Assembly: GCA_949152475.1 (NCBI GenBank)
Contig: CASCJZ010000077.1
Coordinates: 124,001 to 188,000, forward strand
Direction: 5' to 3'
DNA: 64,000 bases
DNA from: Terebella lapidaria
Taxonomy: Eukaryota; Annelida; Polychaeta; Terebellida; Terebellidae
Shown here: positions 13,601 to 26,540 of the stretch, piece after piece
Layout: every line of letters begins with the position of its first letter
How positions within the stretch are numbered: position 1 is the first letter of the stretch
Made by a program: the position numbers and the translations under genes
Notes under the pieces: model-generated
What the model saw: only the letters and a program-made list of their open reading frames with translations
Database searches by the model: none
Told to the model about the DNA's origin: nothing

Positions 13601-14480
13601 TGGACATGGGACGCTCCACCGTAGGATGGACATGTGACGCTCCACCGTACGATGGACATGTGACGCTCCACCGTAAGATGGACATGAGACGCTCCACTGT
13701 ACGATGGACATGCGACGCTCCATCGTACAATGTACTAGCGATGCTCCACCGTAAGATGGACATGTGACGCTCCACCGTACGATGGACATGCGACGCTCCA
13801 CTGTATGATGGACATGCGATGCTTTACTGTACAATGGACACGTTACGCTTAACCGTAAGATGGACATGTGACGCTCCACCGTACGATGGACATGCGACGC
13901 TTCTTCGTACGATGGACATGGGACGCTCCACCGTACGATCGACATGCGATGCTCCACCGTACGATGGACATGTGATGCTCCACCGTACGATGGACATGGG
14001 ACTCTCCAATGTACGATGGACATGTGACGCTCCACTGTACGATGGACATGCGATGCTCCACGGTACGATGAACATGTGACGCTCAACCGTATGATGAACA
14101 TGTGACGCTCCACCGTATGATGGACATGCGAGGCTCCACCGTACGATGAACATGGGTGCTCCATCGTACGATGGACATGCGACGCTCCACCGTACGATGG
14201 ACTAGCGAAGCTCCACCGTAAGATGGACATGGGACGCTCCATCGTACGATGGACACGTGACGCTCCACCGTACGATGGACATGCGACGCTCCATCGTACG
14301 ATGGACTAGCGAAGCTCCACCGTAAGATGGACATGTGACGCTAAACAATACGATGGACATGGGACGCTCCATCATACGATGGACATGTGATGCTCCACCA
14401 TACGATCAACATGCGATGCTCCACCGTACGATCGACATGTGATGCTCCACTGTACGATGGACAGGTGACGCTCCACCGTA
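10700..14480. repeat. B-type monomer domain, first copy
   Basis: This stretch lacks the 18-bp and 22-bp marker units and carries a different set of variants. GATCGACATG (monomer base 19 G to C) recurs densely from about 10.97 to 12.03 kb, with CCTTCGTACGATGG, CTAGCGAAGCTCC, GATGAACATG and the 25-bp GGGTGCTCC unit (12228, 13163, 14149). The GGCCTAG unit at 10715 marks its left edge. Parts recur later at different offsets (8,994 and 10,372 bp), so the domain was copied piecewise. Confidence 0.75.
12220..12250. repeat. 25-bp GGGTGCTCC monomer, example of 11 copies
   Basis: AACATGGGTGCTCC lacks one base of GGGACGCTCC or GGGATGCTCC. It starts at 12228, 13163, 14149, 21222, 23535, 24521, 30245, 32400, 48956, 56813 and 60390, always after GATGAACATG-type units. 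It marks B-type segments and is absent from the first 12 kb. Confidence 0.83.
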
Positions 14481-14544
14481 CAATGGATATGCGAGGCTCC
14501 ACCGTACGATGGACATGGGACGCTCCACCGTACGATGGACATGT

Positions 14545-15460
14545 GACGCTCAACCGTACGATGAACATGCGAGGCTCCACTGTACGATGGACATGCGATG
14601 CTCCACCGTACGATCGACATGTGATGCTCCACTGTACGATGGACATGCTATGCTCCACCGTACGATGGACATGTGACGCTCCACCGTACAATGGACATGG
14701 GATGCTCCACCGTATGATGGACATGTGACGCTCCGCCGTACGATGGACATGGGAGGCTCCACCGTACGATGGACATGTGACAATCCACCGTACGATGGAC
14801 ATCTGACGCTCCTCCGTACGATGGACATGCGACGCTCCACTGTACGATGGACATGTGACGCTCCATAGTACGATGGACATGCGACGCTCCATCGTACGAT
14901 GGACCAGCGACACTCCACCGTAAGATGGACATGCAACGCTCCACCGTACGATAGACATGCGATGCTCCACCAAACGATGGACATGTGACGCTCCACTGTA
15001 CGATGGACATGTGACGCTCCACCGTATGATGGACATGCAAGGCTCCACTGTACAATGGACATGTGACGCTCCACCGTACGATGGACATGCGTTGCTCCAC
15101 CGTATGATGGACATGCAACGCTCCATCGTACGATGGACATGTGACGCTCCACCATACGATGGACATCTGACGCTCCATTGTACGATGGACATGCGATGCT
15201 CCACTGTACGATGGACATGTGACGCCCCACCGTATGATTGACATGCAAGGCTCCACTGTACGATGGACATGTGACGCTCCACCGTATGATTGACATGCAA
15301 GGCTACAAAGTAAAATGGACATGTGACGCTCCACCATACGATGGACATGCGACGCTCCATCGTACGATGGACATGGGATGCTCTACCGTACGATGGACAT
15401 CTGATGCTCCACCATACGATGGACATGTGACACTCCGCTGTACGATGGACATGTGACGCT
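14545..15460. repeat. 0.9-kb segment repeated at 19.49-20.40 kb
   Basis: This segment matches about 19487-20402 at a 4,942-bp offset. Shared landmarks are the CACCAAACGATGG unit, the GACGCCCCACCG unit, the ATTGACATGCAAGGC pair and the unusual TACAAAGTAAAATGG unit near 15306 and 20248. Similarity ends where CACCATATGATGG (first copy) is replaced by CACTGTACGATG (second copy). Confidence 0.78.
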
Positions 15461-16690
15461 CCACCATATGATGGACATGTGACACTCCGCTGTACGATGG
15501 ACATGTGACGCTCCACCATATGATGGACATGCGATGCTCCACGGTACAATGGACATGCGACGCTCAAATGTACGATGGACATATGACGCTCCACCGTACG
15601 ATGGACATGAGACGCTCCATCGGATGATGGCCTAGTGACGCTCCATCATAAGATGGACATGCGACGCTCCACCGTACGATGGACATGCGATGCTCCACGT
15701 ACGATGGACATGTGACGCCCCATCGTACGAAGGACATGCGACGCTCAACTGTATGATGGACATGCGATGCTTTACTGTACAATGGACACGTGATGCTCCA
15801 CCGTACGATGGACATGTGATGCTCCATCGTACGATGGACTAGGGAAGCTCCACCGTAAGATATGTGACGCTTCACAGTACGATGGACATGGGACGCTCCA
15901 TCATACGATTTACATGTGATGCTCCACTGTACGATGGACATGTGACGCTCCACCGTACGATGGACATGTGACGCTCCAATGTACGATGGACATGCGACGC
16001 TCCATCGTATGATGGACATGTGATGCTCCACCGTACGATGGACTAGCGATGCTCCACCGTAAGATGGACATGTGACGCTCCACAGTACGATGGACATGGG
16101 ACGCTCCATCATACGAAGGACATGTGATGCTCCACCGTACGATCGACATGTGATGCTCCACCGTACGATCGACATGTGATGCTCCACGGTACGATGGACA
16201 TGTGACGCTCCACCGTACGATGGACATGGGACGCTCCAATGTACGATGGACATGCGACGCTCCACTGTATGATGGACATGCGATGCTCCACTGTACGATG
16301 GACATCTGACGCTCCACCATACGATGGACTCCATCGTACGATGGACTAGCGACGCTCCATCGTAAGATGGACATGCGACGCTCCACGTACATGTGATGCT
16401 CCACCGTACGATGGACATCCGACGCTCCACTGTATGATGGACATGCAATGCACCACCGTATGATGGACATGCGAGACTCCACCGTACGATGGACATGTGA
16501 CAATCCACCGTACGATGGACATCTGACGCTCCTCCGTACGATGGACAAGCGACGCTCCACTGTACGATGGACATGTGACGCTCCACCGTACGATGGACAT
16601 GCGACGCTCCATCGTACGATGGACTAGCGACACTCCACCGTAAGATGGACATGCGATGCTCCACCGTACGATGGACATCTGACGCTCCTC
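14964..16690. repeat. Copy of 2.87-4.60 kb at 12,094-bp offset
   Basis: Landmark spacing is preserved exactly: ATTGACATGCAAGGCTACA at 3191 and 15285, GGCCTAG at 3531 and 15625, 22-bp unit at 3761 and 15855, 18-bp unit at 4291 and 16385. This is the longest-range match that leaves the B-type domain between its copies. Near 16750 the A-type sequence continues with a unit reading GATGGCATGCG, a 2-bp deletion not seen in the other copies. Confidence 0.8.
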
Positions 16691-17299
16691 CGTACGATGG
16701 ACAAGCGACGCTCCACTGTACGATGGACATGTGACGCTCCACCGTACGATGGCATGCGACGCTCCATCGTACGATGGACATGCGACGCTCCACCGTACAA
16801 TGGACATGCGACGCTCCATCGCAGGATGGACATGCGACGCTCCACCGTAAGAAGGACATGCGATGCTCCACCGTACGATGGACATGCGACGCTAGATCGT
16901 ACGATGGACATGTGACGCTCCACCGTACGATGGACATGCGACGCTCCACTGTATGATGGACATGCGATGCTTTACTGTACAATGGACACGTTACGCTCAA
17001 CCGTAAGATGGACATGCGATGCTCCACAGTACGATGGACATGGGACGCTCCATCATACGATGGACATGTGACGCTCCACCGTACGATGGACATGCGATGC
17101 TCCACTGTATGATGGACATGCGATGCTTTACTGTACAATGGACACGTTACGCTCAACCGTAAGATGGACATGCGATGCTCCACAGTACGATGGACATGGG
17201 ACGCTCCATCATACGATGGACATGTGACGCTCCACCTTACGATGGACATCTCACGCTCCACCGTGCGATGGACATGCTATGCTCCACCGCACGATGGAC

Positions 17300-18150
17300 A
17301 TGTGATGCTCCACCGTACGATGGACATGGGACGCTCCACCGTACGATGGACATGCGACGCTCCACGGCACGATGGACATGTGATGCTCCATCGTCCGACG
17401 GACATGCGACGCTCCATCGTACGATGAACTAGCGAAGCTCCACCGTTAGAAGGACATGCGACGCTCCATCGTACGATGGACATGTGACGCTCCACCGTAC
17501 AATGGACTAGTGATGCTCCACCGTACGATGGACATGCGACGCTCCATCGTACGATGGACTAGCGAAGCTCCACCGTAAGATGGACACGTGAAGCTCCACA
17601 GTACGATGGACATGGGACGCTCCATCATACGATGGACATGTGACGCTCCACCGTGCGATCGACATGCGATGCTCCACCGTACGATCGACATGTGACGCTC
17701 CACCGTACGATGGACATGTGACGCTCCACTGTATGATGGACATGCAAAGCTCCACTGTACGATGTACATGTGATGCTCCACCGTACGATGGACATGCAAC
17801 GCTCCATCGTGCGATGGACATGCGATGCTCCATCGTGCGATGGACATTCGACGCTCCAACGTATGATGGACATGCGAAGCTCCATCGAAGATGGACCTGC
17901 GATGCTCCACGGTACGATGGACATGGGACGCTCCACCGTACGATGGACATGGGTCGCTCCATCGTACGATGGACATGTGACGCTTCACCGAACGATTGAC
18001 ATGCGAGGCCCCACTGTATGATGGACATGTAACGCTCCACCATACGATGGACATCTGACGCTCCTCCGTACGATGGACATGCGACGCTCAAATGTACGAT
18101 GGACATGTGACGCTCCACCGTACGATGGACATACGACGCTCCATCGTATG
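17300..18150. repeat. Divergent satellite patch with no close copy in window
   Basis: The array continues without interruption, but the order of variants here is not matched by any other stretch I could find. Unusual units include CACCGTTAGAAGG, CATTCGACGC, CATCGAAGATGGACCTG (shortened) and CATGGGTCGCTCC. A modified GGCCTAG unit (GTATGATGGCCTAG, 18149) ends it. It may be an older part that escaped homogenisation, or its copies may lie outside the window. Confidence 0.6.
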
Positions 18151-18452
18151 ATGGCCTAGTGACGCTCCATCATAAGATGGACATGCGACGCTCCACCGTA
18201 CGATGGACATGTGATGCTCCACTGTACGATGGACATGTGACGCTCCACCGTACGATGGACATGGGACGCTCCAATGTACCATGGACATGCGACGCTCCAC
18301 TGTACGATGGACATGCGATGCTCCACTGTACGATGGACATGTGACGCTCCACCGTATGATGGACATGCGAGGCTCCACCGTACGATGGACATGGGATGCT
18401 CCATCGTACGATGGCCATGTGACGCTCCACCGTATGATTGACATGCAAGGCT

Positions 18453-18781
18453 CCACCGTAAAATGGACATGTGACGCTCCACCATACGATGGACATGCGA
18501 CCCTCCATCGTACGATGGACATGGGATGCTCCACCGTACGATGGACATCTGATGCTCCACCATACGATGGACATGTGACACTCCGCTGTACAATGGACAT
18601 GTGACGCTCCACCATATGATGGACATGTGACACTCCGCTGTACAATGGACATGTGACGCTCCACCATATGATGGACATGCGATGCTCCACCATACAATGG
18701 ACATGCGACGCTCCATCGTACGATGGACATGTGACGCTCCACCGTACGATGGACATCTGATGCTCCTCCGTACGATGGACA
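18453..18781. repeat. Copy of 10.32-10.65 kb at 8,136-bp offset
   Basis: The rare GCGACCCTCC unit occurs at 10361 and 18497 with the same neighbours: CACCGTAAAATGG before it, then CATCTGATGC, CTCCGCTGTACAATGG and CATATGATGG units. The match ends at the CATCTGATGCTCCTCCG unit. Some 330 bp are shared. Confidence 0.72.
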
Positions 18782-20593
18782 TGGGACGCTCCAATGTACC
18801 ATGGACATGCGACGCTCCACTGTACGATGGACATGCGATGCTCCACCGTACGATGGACCTGTGATGCTCCACCGTACGATGGACATCTGACGCTCCACCG
18901 TACGATAGACATGCGATGCTCCATCATACGATGGACATGTGACGCTCCACTGTACGATGGACATGTGACGCTCCACCGTATGATGGACATGCAAGGCTCC
19001 ACTGTACAATGGACATGTGACGCTCCACTGTACAATGGACATGTGACGCTCCACCGTAGGATGGACATGCAACGCTCCATCGTACGATGGACATGCAACG
19101 CTCCACCATACGATGGACATCTGACGCTCCACCGTACGATGGACATGCGATGCTCCACTGTACGATGGACATGTGACGCCCCACCGTATGATTGACATGC
19201 AAGGCTCCACTGTACGATGGACATGTGACGCTCCACCGTATGATTGACATGCAAGGCTACACCGTAAAATGGACATGTGACGCTCCACCATACGATGGAC
19301 ATGCGACGCTCCATCGTACGATGGACATGGGATGCTCCACCGTACGATGGACATCTGATGCTCCACCATACGATGGACATGTGACACTCCGCTGTACGAT
19401 GGACATGTGACGCTCCACCATATGATGGACATGTGACACTCCGCTGTACGATGGACATGTGACGCTCCACCATATGATGGACATGTGACGCTCAACCGTA
19501 CGATGGACATGCGAGGCTCCACTGTACGATGGACATGCGATGCTCCACCGTACGATCGACATGTGATGCTCCACTGTACGATGGACATGCTATGCTCCAC
19601 CGTACGATGGACATGTGACGCTCCACCGTACAATGGACATGGGATGCTCCACCGTATGATGGACATGTGACGCTCCGCCGTACGATGGACATGGGAGGCT
19701 CCATCGTACGATGGACATGTGACAATCCACCGTACGATGGACATCTGACGCTCCTCCGTACGATGGACATGCGACGCTCCACTGTACGATGGACATGTGA
19801 CGCTCCACAGTACGATGGACATGCGACGCTCCATCGTACGATGGACTAGCGACACTCCACCGTAAGATGGACATGCAACGCTCCACCGTACGATAGACAT
19901 GCGATGCTCCACCAAACGATGGACATGTGACGCTCCACTGTACGATGGACATGTGACGCTCCACCGTATGATGGACATGCAAGGCTCCACTGTACAATGG
20001 ACATGTGACGCTCCACCGTACGATGGACATGCGATGCTCCACCGTATGATGGACATGCAACGCTCCATCGTACGATGGACATGTGACGCTCCACCATACG
20101 ATGGACATCTGACGCTCCATTGTACGATGGACATGCGATGCTCCACTGTACGATGGACATGTGACGCCCCACCGTATGATTGACATGCAAGGCTCCACTG
20201 TGCGATGGACATGTGACGCTCCACCGTATGATTGACATGCAAGGCTACAAAGTAAAATGGACATGTGACGCTCCACCATACGATGGACATGCGACGCTCC
20301 ATCGTACGATGGACATGGGATGCTCTACCGTACGATGGACATCTGATGCTCCACCATACGATGGACATGTGACACTCCGCTGTACGATGGACATGTGACG
20401 CTCCACTGTACGATGAACATGGGATGCTCCACCGTACGATGGACATGGGACGCTCCACCGTAGGATGGACATGTGACGCTCCACCGTACGATGGACATGT
20501 GACGCTCCACCGTAAGATGGACATGAGACGCTCCACTGTACGATGGACATGCGACGCTCCATCGTACCACGGACTAGCGATGCTCCACCGTAA

Positions 20594-21334
20594 GATGGAC
20601 ATGTGACGCTCCACCGTACGATGGACATGCGACGCTCCTTCGTACGATGGACATGGGACGCTCCACCGTACGATCGACATGCGATGCTCCACCGTAAGAT
20701 GGACATGTGACGCTCCACCGTACGATGGACATGCGACGCTCCTTCGTACGATGGACATGGGACGCTACACCGTACGATCGACATGCGACGCTCCTTCATA
20801 CGATGGACATGGGACGCTCCACCGTACGATCGACATGCGATGCTCCACCGTACGATGGACATGTGATGCTCCACCGTACGATGGACATGGGACGCTCCAC
20901 CGTACGATCGACATGCGATGCTCCACCGTAAGATGGACATGTGACGCTCCACCGTACGATGGACATGCGACGCTCCTTCGTACGATGGACATGGGACGCT
21001 CCACCGTACGATCGACATGCGATGCTCCACCGTACGATGGACATGTGATGCTCCACCGTACGATGGACATGGGACGCTCCAATGTACGATGGACATGTGA
21101 CGCTCCACTGTACGATGGACATGCGATGCTCCACTGTACGATGAACATGTGACGCTCCACCGTATGATGAACATGTGACGCTCCACCGTATGATGGACAT
21201 GCGAGGCTCCACCGTACGATGAACATGGGTGCTCCATCGTACGATGGACATGCGACGCTCCACCGTACGATGGACTAGCGAAGCTCCACCGTAAGATGGA
21301 CATGCGACGCTCCATCGTACGATGGACACGTGAC
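20594..21334. repeat. B-type segment, copy of 11.60-12.34 kb
   Basis: This follows about 11600-12340 at an 8,994-bp offset. It shares the series of GATCGACATG units alternating with CCTTCGTACG units and the 25-bp GGGTGCTCC unit (12228 and 21222). To the right the earlier copy holds two additional monomers (GGCGACGC and CACGTGACGC units near 12360). Confidence 0.75.
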
Positions 21335-21480
21335 GCTCCACCGTACGATGGACATGCGACGCTCCATCGTACGATGGACTAGCGAAGCTCCACCGTAAGA
21401 TGGACATGTGATGCTCCACAATACGATGGACATGCGACGCTCCACCGTACGATGGACATCTGACGCTCTACCGTACGATG

Positions 21481-23110
21481 GACATGCTATGCTCCACCGT
21501 ATGATGGACATGTGACGCTCCACCGTACGATGGACATGGGATGCTCCATCGAACGATGGACATGTGACGCTCCACCCATCGATGGACATGCTATTCTCCA
21601 CCGTACGATGGACATGTGACGCTCCACCGTACGATGGACATGGGACGCTCCACCGTAGGATGGACATGTGACGCTCCACCGTACGATGGACATGTGATGC
21701 TCCACCGTAAGATGGACATGAGACGCTCCACTGTACGATGGACATGTGACGCTCCATCGTTCGATTGACATGCGACGCTCCACCGTACGATGGACATGCG
21801 ACGATCCTCCGTACGATGGACATGCGACGCTCCACAGTACGATGGACATGTGACGCTCCACCGTACGATGGACATGCGAGGCTCCACCGTAAGATGGACA
21901 TGTGACGCTCCACCGTACGATGGACATGCGATGCTCCATCGTACGATGGACATGGGATGCTCCACCGTATGATGGACATGTGACGCTCCACCGTATGATG
22001 GACATGCGATGCTCAATCGTACGATGGACATGGGATGCTCCACCGTATGATGGACATGTGACGCTCCACCGTACGATGGACATGTGACGCTCCACTGTAC
22101 GATGGACATGCGACGCTCCACCGTACGATGGACATGCGATGCTCCACCGTACGATGGACATGCGACGCTCCACCGTACGATGGACATGCGATGCTCCACC
22201 GTACGATGGACATGCGACGCTCCACCATACGATGGACGTGTGACGCTCCACCGTACGATGGACATCTGACGCTCTACCGTACGATGGACATGCTATGCTC
22301 CACCGTATGATGGACATGTGACGCTCCACCGTACGATGGACATGGGATGCTCCATCGAACGATGGACATGTGACGCTCCACCCATCGATGGACATGCTAT
22401 TCTCCACCGTACGATGGACATGTGACGCTCCACCGTACGATGGACATGGGACGCTCCACTGTACGATGGACATGTGACGCTCCACCGTTCGATTGACATG
22501 CGACACTCCACCGTACGATGGACATGCGACGATCCTCCGTACGATGGACATGCGACGCTCCACAGTACGATGGACATGTGACGCTCCACCGTACGATGGA
22601 CATGCGAGGCTCCACCGTAAGATGGACATGTGACGCTCCACCGTATGATGGACATGCGATGCTCAATCGTACGATTGACATGGGAGGCTCCACCGTATGA
22701 TGGACATGTGACGCTCCACCGTACGATGGACATGAGACGCTCCACTGTACGATGGACATGCGACGCTCCACCGTATGATGGACATGCGACGCTCCACCGT
22801 ACGATGGACATGCGACGCTCCACCGTACGATGGACATGTGACGCTCCACCGTACGATGGACATCTGACCCTCTACCGTACGATGGACATGCTATGCTCCA
22901 CCGTATGATGGACATGTGACGCTCCAACGTACGATGGACATGGGATGCTCCATCGAACGATGGACATGTGACGCTCCACCCATCGATGCACATGCTATTC
23001 TCCACCGTACGATGGACATGTGACGCTCCACCGTACGATGGACATGGGACGCTCCACCGTAGGATGGACATGTGACGCTCCACCGTACGATGGACATGTG
23101 ACGCTCCACC
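21481..23110. repeat. Three partial copies at 806- and 598-bp offsets
   Basis: The pair CTATGCTCC then CACCGTATGATGG, followed by CATCGAACG and CCCATCGATGG units, begins at 21481, 22287 and 22885. The offsets are 806 and 598 bp, exactly 31 and 23 monomers. A related single copy starts at 12617. The interiors differ by loss or gain of whole monomers, as expected from unequal exchange between misaligned copies. Confidence 0.78.
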
Positions 23111-23369
23111 GTAAGATGGACATGAGACGCTCCACTGTACGATGGACATGCGACGCTACATCGTACAATGGACTAGCGAGGCTCCACCGTAAGATGGACA
23201 TGTGACGCTCCACCGTACGATGGACATGCGACGCTCCTTCGTACGATGGACATGGGACGCTCCACCGTACGATCGACATGCGATGCTCCACCGTACGATG
23301 GACATGTGATGCTCCACCGTACGATCGACATGCGATGCTCCACCGTACGATGGACATGTGATGCTCCAC

Positions 23370-24850
23370 CGTACGATGGACATGGGACGCTCCAATGTAC
23401 GATGGACATGTGACGCTCCACTGTACGATGGACATGCGATGCTCCACTGTACGATGAACATGTGACGCTCCACGGTATGATGAACATGTGACGCTCCACC
23501 GTACGATGGACATGCGAGGCTCCACCGTACGATGAACATGGGTGCTCCATCGTACGATGGACATGCGACGCTCCACCGTACGATGGACTAGCGAAGCTCC
23601 ACCGTAAGATGGACATGCGACGCTCCAACATATGATGGACACGGGACGCTCCACCGTATGATGGACCTCTGACGCCCAGCGTACGATGGACATGCTATGC
23701 TCCACCGTACGATGGACATGTGACGCTCCACCGTACGATGGACATGGGACGCTCCAATGTACGATTTACATGCGACGCTCCACTGTACGATGGACATGCG
23801 ATGCTCCACTGTACGATGGACATGGGATGCTCCACCGTATATCGGACATGTGATGCTCCACCGTACGATGGACATGGGACGCTCCATGGTACGATGGACA
23901 TGTGACGCTCCACCCATCGATGGACATGCTATGCTCCACCGTACGATGGACATGTGACGCTCCAACGTACGATGGACATGGGACGCTCCACCGTAGGATG
24001 GACATGTGACGCTCCACCGTACGATGGACATGTGACGCTCCACCGTAAGATGGACATGAGACGCTCCACTGTACGATGGACATGCGACGCTCCATCGTAC
24101 AATGTACTAGCGATGCTCCACCATAAGATGGACATGTGACGCTCCACCGTACGATGGACATGCGACGCTCCACTGTATGATGGACATGCGATGCTTTACT
24201 GTACAATGGACACGTTACGCTTAACCGTAAGATGGACATGTGACGCTCCACCGTACGATGGACATGCGACGCTTCTTCGTACGATGGACATGGGACGCTC
24301 CACCGTACGATCGACATGCGATGCTCCACCGTACGATGGACATGTGATGCTCCACCGTACGATGGACATGGGACTCTCCAATGTACGATGGACATGTGAC
24401 GCTCCACTGTACGATGGACATGGGATGCTCCACGGTACGATGAACATGTGACGCTCAACCGTATGATGAACATGTGACGCTCCACCGTATGATGGACATG
24501 CGAGGCTCCACCGTACGATGAACATGGGTGCTTCATCGTACGATGGACATGCGACGCTCCACCGTACGATGGACTAGCGAAGCTCCACCGTAAGATGGAC
24601 ATGGGACGCTCCATCGTACTATGGACACGTGACGCTCCACCGTACGATGGACATGCGACGCTCCATCGTACGATGGACTAGCAAAGCTCCACCGTAAGAT
24701 GGACATGTGACGCTCCACAATACGATGGACATGGGACGCTCCATCATACGATGGACATGTGATTCTCCACCATACGATCAACATGCGATGCTCCACCGTA
24801 CGATCGACATGTGATGCTCCACTGTACGATGGACAGGTGACGCTCCACCG
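23370..24850. repeat. B-type segment, copy of 13.0-14.48 kb
   Basis: The offset is 10,372 bp. Shared rare units include CACCGTATATCGG, GTACGATTTACATG, CCCATCGATGG and two GGGTGCTCC units (13163 and 23535; 14149 and 24521). Private differences are few, for example CACCATAAG at about 24120 against CACCGTAAG. The copies part near 14480/24852 at an ACAGGTGACG unit followed by different monomers. Confidence 0.82.
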
Positions 24851-24969
24851 TTCGATGGACATGGGATGCTCCACCGTACCATGGACATGCGATGCTCCAC
24901 ATACGATGGACATGTGACGCCCCACCGTACGATGGACATGCGACGCTCCACCGTAGGATGGACATGCGA

Positions 24970-26540
24970 CGCTCCACCGTATGATTGACATGCAAGGCTA
25001 CACCGTAAAATGGACATGTGACGCTCCACCATACGATGGACATGCGATGCTCCATCGTACGATGGACATGGGATGCTCTACCGTACGATGGACATCTGAT
25101 GCTCCACCATACGATGGACATGTGACACTCCGCTGTACGATGGACATGTGACGCTCCACCATATGATGGACATGTGACACTCCGCTGTACGATGGACATG
25201 TGACGCTCCACCATATGATGGACATGCGATGCTCCACCGTACAATGGACATGCGACGCTCAAATGTACGATGGACATATGACGGTCCACCGTACGATGGA
25301 CATGAGACGCTCCATCGGATGATGGCCTAGTGACGCTCCATCATAAGATGGACATGCGACGCTCCACCGTACGATGGACATGCGATGCTCCACGTAAGAT
25401 GGACATGTGACGCCTCATCGTACGAAGGACATGCGACGCTCAACTGTATGATGGACATGCGATGCTTTACTGTACAATGGACACGTGATGCTCCACCGTA
25501 CGATGGACATGTGATGCTCCATCGTACGATGGACTAGGGAAGCTCCACCGTAAGATATGTGACGCTTCACAGTACGATGGACATGGGACGCTCCATCATA
25601 CGATGGACATGTGATGCTCCACTGTACGATGGACATGTGACGCTCCACCGTACGATGGACATGTGACGCTCCAATGTACGATGGACATGCGACGCTCCAT
25701 CGCATGATGGACATGTGATTCTCCACCGTACGATGGACTGGCGATGCTCCACCATAAGATGGACATGTGACGCTCCACAGTACGATGGACATGGGACGCT
25801 CCATCATACGAAGGACATGTGATGCTCCACCGTACGATCGACATGTGATGCTCCACCGTACGATCGACATGTGATGCTCCACGGTACGATGGACATGTGA
25901 CGCTCCACCGTACGATGGACATGTGACGCTCCACCGTACGATGGACATGCGAGGCTCCACCGTAAGATGGACATCTGACGCTCCACCGTACGATGGACAT
26001 GCGATGCTCCATCGTACGATGGACATGGGATGCTCCACCGTATGATGGACATGTGACGCTCCACCATATGATGGACATGCGATGCTCAATCGTACGATGG
26101 ACATGCGATGCTCAATCGTACGATGGACATGGGATGCTCCACCGTATGATTGACATGCAAGGCTACACGGTAAAATGGACATGTGACGCTCCACCATACG
26201 ATGGACATGCGACGCTCCATCGTACGATGGACATGGGATGCTCTACCGTACGATGGACATCTGATGCTCCACCATACGATGGACATGTGACACTCCGCTG
26301 TACGATGGACATGTGACGCTCCACCATATGATGGACATGTGACACTCCGCTGTACGATGGACATGTGACGCTCCACCATATGATGGACATGCGATGCTCC
26401 ACCGTACAATGGACATGCGACGCTCAAATGTACGATGGACATATGACGCTCCACCGTACGATGGACATGAGACGCTCCACCGGATGATGGCCTAGTGACG
26501 CTCCATCATAAGATGGACATGCGACGCTCCATCGTACGAT
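24970..26540. repeat. 405-bp cassette repeated at 1,165-bp offset
   Basis: About 24970-25375 and 26135-26540 are copies. The cassette runs from ATTGACATGCAAGGCTACA (24980 and 26145) through two CATATGATGG units to GGCCTAG (25320 and 26485). The interval between holds the 22-bp unit at 25550. The offset is not a whole number of monomers because of that shortened unit. Confidence 0.8.

Noticed and set aside
18170..20758. 862-codon minus-strand open frame, and similar ones such as 52110-54686, 10944-13307 and 10705-12558
   Set aside because: The other two minus frames are open over large parts of the same DNA, the predicted product is only the 26-residue repeat, the frames end wherever a variant monomer happens to make a stop, and no start context, intron signal or non-repeat domain is present. 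They follow from a stop-free 26-bp unit.
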